Shown here in pieces: positions 59,803 to 64,000 of a stretch of DNA of 64,000 bases (the stretch's first letter is position 1; every line of letters starts with the position of its first letter). Source of the DNA: JANQHO01 sp965218075 (GTDB taxonomy: Bacteria > Bacteroidota > Bacteroidia > Flavobacteriales > Schleiferiaceae). Under the pieces are notes generated by a model. It saw only the letters and a list, made by a program, of their open reading frames with translations. It ran no database searches and was not told the origin of the DNA. Location of the stretch: contig CBDCJZ010000003.1 of the NCBI GenBank assembly GCA_965218075.1, positions 2,108,001-2,172,000 on the forward strand. Direction: 5' to 3'. Both the position numbers and the translations under genes were made by a program.

Positions 59803-61200
59803 ATGAAGCATTTTATCAACCATATTCACATTTTTGTTTCTATCAATCGCTGTATTTGGTCAAGTAACTTATAAAAGCCACAAGAGCGAGAATATAGAAT
59901 CTATAGGTGGATTCGTTCTCTAATGAGATACAAAGGGTTTTTAGACCTGTTTTGGGGTCTCGATAAGCTCCTCATTTATCCTGGTGAGGAGCTTGAAAAG
60001 GTAAGAGAATTGAAGAAAAACCTATTTCCTTGCCCGCTGCATGGATTCTATCTCTATTCGCTAGAGGGCAATCCTCTTGGCAATGATACCTGGAGAGACT
60101 ATCCTCACATTGATTATAAGCAATTATGATTTATAGCAGCCAACCTTATAACAGAGATGTATTATCACGATATTAAAATAAACGAAAAAAGCCATTTTCA
60201 ATTTTATGGGCATAGATGGAAGGAATAGGAACTTATGGCGTCCCTATTTATTTTCTTTCTAACCGCAACCTTTTTGCGTCTAACGACAGTATTTTCTTGG
60301 TCAGTATTACCGACAGGTTGTGAGGCGGGAACCCTAAGCTAGAGGTAAAAGTTTTATATATAGAGTCTCCCTATGGCTTACCGCTCGATGCCCGTCAGAA
60401 AAACAGCCATGCTTTTGATTCCAATAACAGTTGTATACAGGGCGGCTTTTTTCAAAAATGGACTGATTCAAGTTCTAGGCAATACGGCAAGCAACTTCGG
60501 AAATGCCAACTTCCACCACGCTATTGTTGATCTCAGAAAGCTCGATGAAAAGGTGTGCTTTAAAATTATTGAGGTCGACATTTTAAACTTTGGTTTCCCC
60601 AATATCAGCTATACGGGAAAAGTCACCTACTAGAAAACGAAGCTATTATTACGTTTAATCACTCGAGGCCAAGTGCTAATTCGGGGGTTTTCTACTATCT
60701 TCTTTTCCAATCGATTTTGTTTATTCCGACATAAAGTTTATTAGTAAAAGTCACAACCTGGTTGATGCTGTACCCCTTTCAACAAATACGAAAGGTGGGG
60801 AGATTACAGTGGTGTCCATCCTTATTTACGGAGAGTTTGGCATAATCCTGGTCTTCGGGATACACCTCCAATGCCTAATCTCTTTTCCCGGTACGCTTAT
60901 TGCCCGCTTACAAAGCCCTATCTTTAGACCAAATAATGCCTTAGCTTGATATACTTGATATTAAACATTAGACCAAATCCGACCAGTGTGATTTTTTGCA
61001 GTTGATTTTTATAATGAGGAGGATAGACTCCTCATTTTCACTTTTATATTGATGCAATGGGGAGACAAACACGAGATCAGATATTATTAGAAGAGAATGT
61101 ATGGTTTGGTTTAAACAGTTTCAGCTTTAACACAGTCTATTTGAGAAACGGTATGTATTATCTAGTTGTTTGGAAGAACTGAGGGGATAGTATAGTACAT
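59803..61200 (+). pseudogene. Decayed secreted protein of unknown family
   Basis: ATG 59803 opens MKHFI, and after a one-base shift a signal peptide reads IFTFLFLSIAVFGQVTYKSH. Later plus-strand pieces in several frames are LYSLEGNPLGNDTWRDYPHI, YGVPIYFLSNRNLFASNDSI, VKVLYIESPYGLPLDARQKN, FHHAIVDLRKLDEKVCFKII and TKGGEITVVSILIYGEFGII. Many stops and shifts separate them. The order suggests one gene of up to about 430 codons, reading toward kmo. I do not recognise the family. Confidence 0.55.
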
Positions 61201-61223
61201 GAACAAAAATAGTAATACTCTGA

Positions 61224-62573
61224 TCAAATTTCCCCTAATAAGGAAAGAATATTTTGCTCTACTTCTGAGCTTTGCCATTTATCGTAGATATGGGGCATTT
61301 GCATAATTCTATCCATAATACGATTTTGCCTTTTCCCTTCCGCTAAAGCTTTGGCATAAGGAATGTGATTGAAAGTAATCATAGAATATAGGGGCAACCA
61401 TTTATTGGGATACCTGGATGAAAACCAAGTTTCAATCTTTTTTCGGAGTAAAAAATCCCTGTCCCCTGTAAGGTCACGCATCTCTATAAAATTGCGCATT
61501 GCGAGATCAGCAATAGCGTCAGCATTGGGTTTGCGTTCCTTTTCAAATTCATTAAAAATCCTTTTCCAATCATTGTCATATCGGTCCATTAAATTGTTTA
61601 GAATAGTGCAGTCTTCAAAACCGCTATTCATTCCTTGACCATAAAAAGGAACTATTGCATGCGAAGCATCGCCAATTAAAGCTATTTTACCATTTCGCGT
61701 CCAGGGATAGCAGCTTATTATAACCAGGGAAGAAGTAGGATTTTGTTCCCAATCTCGTTCAAAATCTGACATCAATTCTAAAGCATCGCCAAAAGTCTCT
61801 CGAAAAAAGTTTTTGGCCTTTGCCGTGGTATCTAAACTACTGAAAGATGGATTTCCCTTGTAGGGGAAAAACAAAGTACAAGTAAAACTTCCATCCAGAT
61901 TGGGAAGTGCAATCAACATATAGTTGCCACGAGGCCAAATGTGTAGAGCTTCCCTTTCCAAAAGATGATCTCCTTTCTTTCCGCGAGGAATATTTAATTC
62001 TTTATAGCTATGCTCTATGTATTGCTGAGAACAATTAAACCGATTGGTCTTCTGCATAGCCCTCCTTACAGAGCTAAAGGCTCCGTCAGCTCCAAAAATA
62101 AGATCGGATTTTTCGTGGGTTAGCTCTTTATTCTGGCAATTCTCAAAAGCGGCCTCAGCAGAATTTAAATCAATATCAATACAACATTCATTAAAAGTTA
62201 TATTTACTTTACCAGTTTTTTCGGCCAAATTCATTAATTCTGCATTTAGCCTTCCTCTCGAAACAGAATAAATGGCCTGTCTTTCTTTACCGTAAGGCTG
62301 AAAAGTAAGATATCCGTCAATGGAATGCATAACTCTGCGATACATCGGAACAGCTATTTTTCTGATATCTTTATCTAACCCTACTCCTTTTAGGGCTTTC
62401 CAACCTCTTTCACTTAATGCCAGATTTATGGACCTTCCTCCGTCAAGTTTGGTTTTGCGAAGATCAGGCCGTCTTTCGTATATCTTAACATTGTGTCCCT
62501 TCTGAACCAGATATACTGATAATAAAGAACCTACCAACCCCGCCCCGCTTATTGCTATGTTTTTTGATTTCAT
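61224..62573 (-). CDS. kmo: Kynurenine 3-monooxygenase
   Basis: KMO hydroxylates L-kynurenine to 3-hydroxykynurenine with NADPH, FAD and O2. The 449-residue protein has the FAD motif IAISGAGLVGSLLSVYLVQK, the RSINLALSERGWKAL region (substrate side), LIFGADGAFSSVRRAM and the second FAD motif IALIGDASHAIVPFYGQGMN with SGFEDC. A C-terminal MRDLTGDRDFLLRKKIE follows. ATG 62573 is preferred over TTG 62576. It starts three bases after the kynU stop, so the two are co-transcribed. Confidence 0.96.
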   Translation of the reverse strand: MKSKNIAISGAGLVGSLLSVYLVQKGHNVKIYERRPDLRKTKLDGGRSINLALSERGWKALKGVGLDKDIRKIAVPMYRRVMHSIDGYLTFQPYGKERQAIYSVSRGRLNAELMNLAEKTGKVNITFNECCIDIDLNSAEAAFENCQNKELTHEKSDLIFGADGAFSSVRRAMQKTNRFNCSQQYIEHSYKELNIPRGKKGDHLLEREALHIWPRGNYMLIALPNLDGSFTCTLFFPYKGNPSFSSLDTTAKAKNFFRETFGDALELMSDFERDWEQNPTSSLVIISCYPWTRNGKIALIGDASHAIVPFYGQGMNSGFEDCTILNNLMDRYDNDWKRIFNEFEKERKPNADAIADLAMRNFIEMRDLTGDRDFLLRKKIETWFSSRYPNKWLPLYSMITFNHIPYAKALAEGKRQNRIMDRIMQMPHIYDKWQSSEVEQNILSLLGEI

Positions 62574-62576
62574 CAA

Positions 62577-63848
62577 TCAAGTAATACTTCGTTTAAGTAT
62601 CTCGCCAAATTCATAGACATTCATAAAGGAATTGTATAATGGCACAGGAGCCAATCGTATCACACCCGGATTACGCCAATCGGCTATTACTCCATTAGCT
62701 GTAATTTTCTCGTAAATTTCTCCACCCCGTTTAGGAAGAATAATCGATAGCTGACATCCTCGCTTAGATGAATTGGGAGGGGTGAGAATTTTGAGCTCAC
62801 GCTCTGTATCTAAGCCAATTTTTGTAATGACGTATTCGAGATAAGAAGTGAGCAAATTCGACTTTTTTCGTAGAGCTGTCATCCCTGCTTTGTCAAACAG
62901 CTCAAGGCTTGCCAATAAAGGTGCCATTGAAAAAACAGGAGCATTACTCAATTGCCATGCCTCGGCAGTAGGTATAGGGATAAACTCATCCGGCATGCTA
63001 AAACGTGAAGATTTATTATGACCCCACCAACCTTCAAAACGTGCTATATCTTTTTTTCTGTGATGTTTTTCGTGAATAAAAATCCCTGAAACTCCCCCTG
63101 GTCCGCTATTGAGGTATTTGTAGCCGCACCAGGCTGCAAAATCTACTTCCCAATCGTGTAAATTAAGCGGTACATTACCAGCAGCATGAGCCAAATCCCA
63201 TCCGACTGTAATCCCTCTATCGTGGGCGGCGCCAGTAATTTCTGCTATACTAAGGAGTTGCCCGGAATAATAATTTACGCCCCCCATCATCAATAGAGCT
63301 ATTTCATCGCCACGCTGTTTTATAATTTCCTTAATTTTAGCTTCATCTATAATCTTTGTCTCTTTATCGGGCATGACCTCTATTAAGTGTTCCTTAGAAT
63401 CTAAGCCATGATGACGAATTTGGCTCCGTAAGACATATTGATCTGAAGGAAAAGCTCTCCCTTCGCAAAGTATTTTGCTTCTTTTTCCCTGAGGATGATA
63501 AAAACTGACCATCAACAAATGAAGATTGGTAGTAAGACCATTCATAGCCACCACTTCTTCTGGCTTTGCTCCAACAACTTTGGCTAACGATTCAGTAAAA
63601 AACTCATGATAAGATATCCAAGGCCTTTGAGCTTTTGTATGGCCTTTTGCACCCAGTCTAGCCCAGCTTTCCAGTTCTTCTAACAAAATCTGTTTTACCT
63701 TCTTAGCTTGTAGTCCTAGAGAATTACCGCTAAAGTACAGAGCTCGCTTGCCGTTTACTGTTGGAAAAATAAACTCATTCCTATATTGAGACAAAGAATC
63801 GTCACAATCGAGCTTAAAAGCGAAGTCTTTCGTAAACTCAAATTCCAT
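62577..63848 (-). CDS. kynU: Kynureninase
   Basis: Kynureninase cleaves (3-hydroxy)kynurenine to (3-hydroxy)anthranilate and alanine with PLP. The 423-residue protein has YFSGNSLGLQAKKV, EVVAMNGLTTNLHLLMVSFY, CEGRAFPSDQYVLRSQIRHH, VGWDLAHAAGNVPLNLHDWE and the PLP-lysine motif FAAWCGYKYLNSGPGGVSGI, as well as SRFSMPDEFIPIPTAEAWQL. It is full length. GAGG just before the ATG is too close to serve as a normal Shine-Dalgarno site. It is the first gene of the kynU-kmo pair, and its promoter would lie in 63849-64000, where I see no clear element. Confidence 0.96.
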   Translation of the reverse strand: MEFEFTKDFAFKLDCDDSLSQYRNEFIFPTVNGKRALYFSGNSLGLQAKKVKQILLEELESWARLGAKGHTKAQRPWISYHEFFTESLAKVVGAKPEEVVAMNGLTTNLHLLMVSFYHPQGKRSKILCEGRAFPSDQYVLRSQIRHHGLDSKEHLIEVMPDKETKIIDEAKIKEIIKQRGDEIALLMMGGVNYYSGQLLSIAEITGAAHDRGITVGWDLAHAAGNVPLNLHDWEVDFAAWCGYKYLNSGPGGVSGIFIHEKHHRKKDIARFEGWWGHNKSSRFSMPDEFIPIPTAEAWQLSNAPVFSMAPLLASLELFDKAGMTALRKKSNLLTSYLEYVITKIGLDTERELKILTPPNSSKRGCQLSIILPKRGGEIYEKITANGVIADWRNPGVIRLAPVPLYNSFMNVYEFGEILKRSIT

Positions 63849-64000
63849 TCCTCATATTTTAGCTCAAAAATAAAGAATTGCTCTTTAGCTCATATTTGAA
63901 AGCTAGCGCTCTTAGATTTGTATTTCAGATTAAAGAAGATTAGTAGAGTGATTCTTATGCCACAAGTTCATACACTTATTTGGTTACTTTGTAAACTGAG

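Overview
The window looks like a chromosomal segment of a low-GC member of the Bacteroidota, most likely order Cytophagales. The evidence is the 16S rRNA, T9SS sorting domains and a PorE-type protein, TonB-receptor relics, TTG-N20-TAnnTTTG promoters, an almost complete lack of Shine-Dalgarno sites, and typical gene neighbourhoods (DUF4271-hemD, rhomboid-rhomboid-mutL). The genome appears to be decaying: about a dozen genes are broken by single-base frameshifts, and several relics of IS1595-type elements are present.

Layout. 1-2.4 kb: broken TonB receptor and broken T9SS-secreted protein. 2.6-8.5 kb: uvrC, a patatin/Omp85 protein and a PhoB/PhoR-like two-component pair. 8.5-13.1 kb: an unidentified relic, then a left-pointing block of JmjC-like cupin, ALDH8A1-like aldehyde dehydrogenase, SDR and a frameshifted LolD/MacB-type ATPase. 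13.3-15.9 kb: a secreted beta-barrel protein, then methyltransferase and IS1595 relics. 15.97-21.8 kb: a complete rRNA operon (promoter, 16S, tRNA-Ile, tRNA-Ala, 23S, 5S, terminator) with a lipoprotein-like ORF inside the spacer between tRNA-Ala and 23S. 22-33.3 kb: lipoprotein plus TPR protein, PorE-like protein, AsmA pseudogene, an IS1595-derived element with target duplication, hemD, DUF4271 and a T9SS cargo protein. 33.4-34.2 kb: an 858-bp element with perfect 40-bp inverted ends. 34.3-42.2 kb: a decayed defence island. 42.4-50.3 kb: tRNA-Val, a partial atp operon (E-F-H), tryptophan dioxygenase, DUF3108, two rhomboids and mutL. 50.4-64 kb: GH3/beta-lactamase, MORN protein, bshA, bcp, nth, a very large PD40/barrel protein, a broken secreted protein, kmo and kynU.

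How the genes connect. Tryptophan dioxygenase, KMO, kynureninase and the ALDH8A1-like dehydrogenase are steps of kynurenine metabolism spread over three loci. uvrC, mutL and nth cover three DNA-repair pathways. The most interesting system is the island at 34.3-40.9 kb. Read leftwards it encodes an Xre regulator, a HerA-type ATPase, a PD-(D/E)xK-like restriction nuclease, a Dam-like methyltransferase, a NurA-type nuclease and a second DNA methyltransferase. The coupling is tight (two ATGA junctions), yet only the regulator and the Dam-like methylase are still open. Two further highlights are the coding gene inside the rRNA operon and an altered anti-Shine-Dalgarno end of the 16S rRNA.

Limits. 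All calls come from reading the sequence without database searches. Frameshifts could in principle be sequencing errors, although in-frame stops and insertions argue for real decay in several cases.
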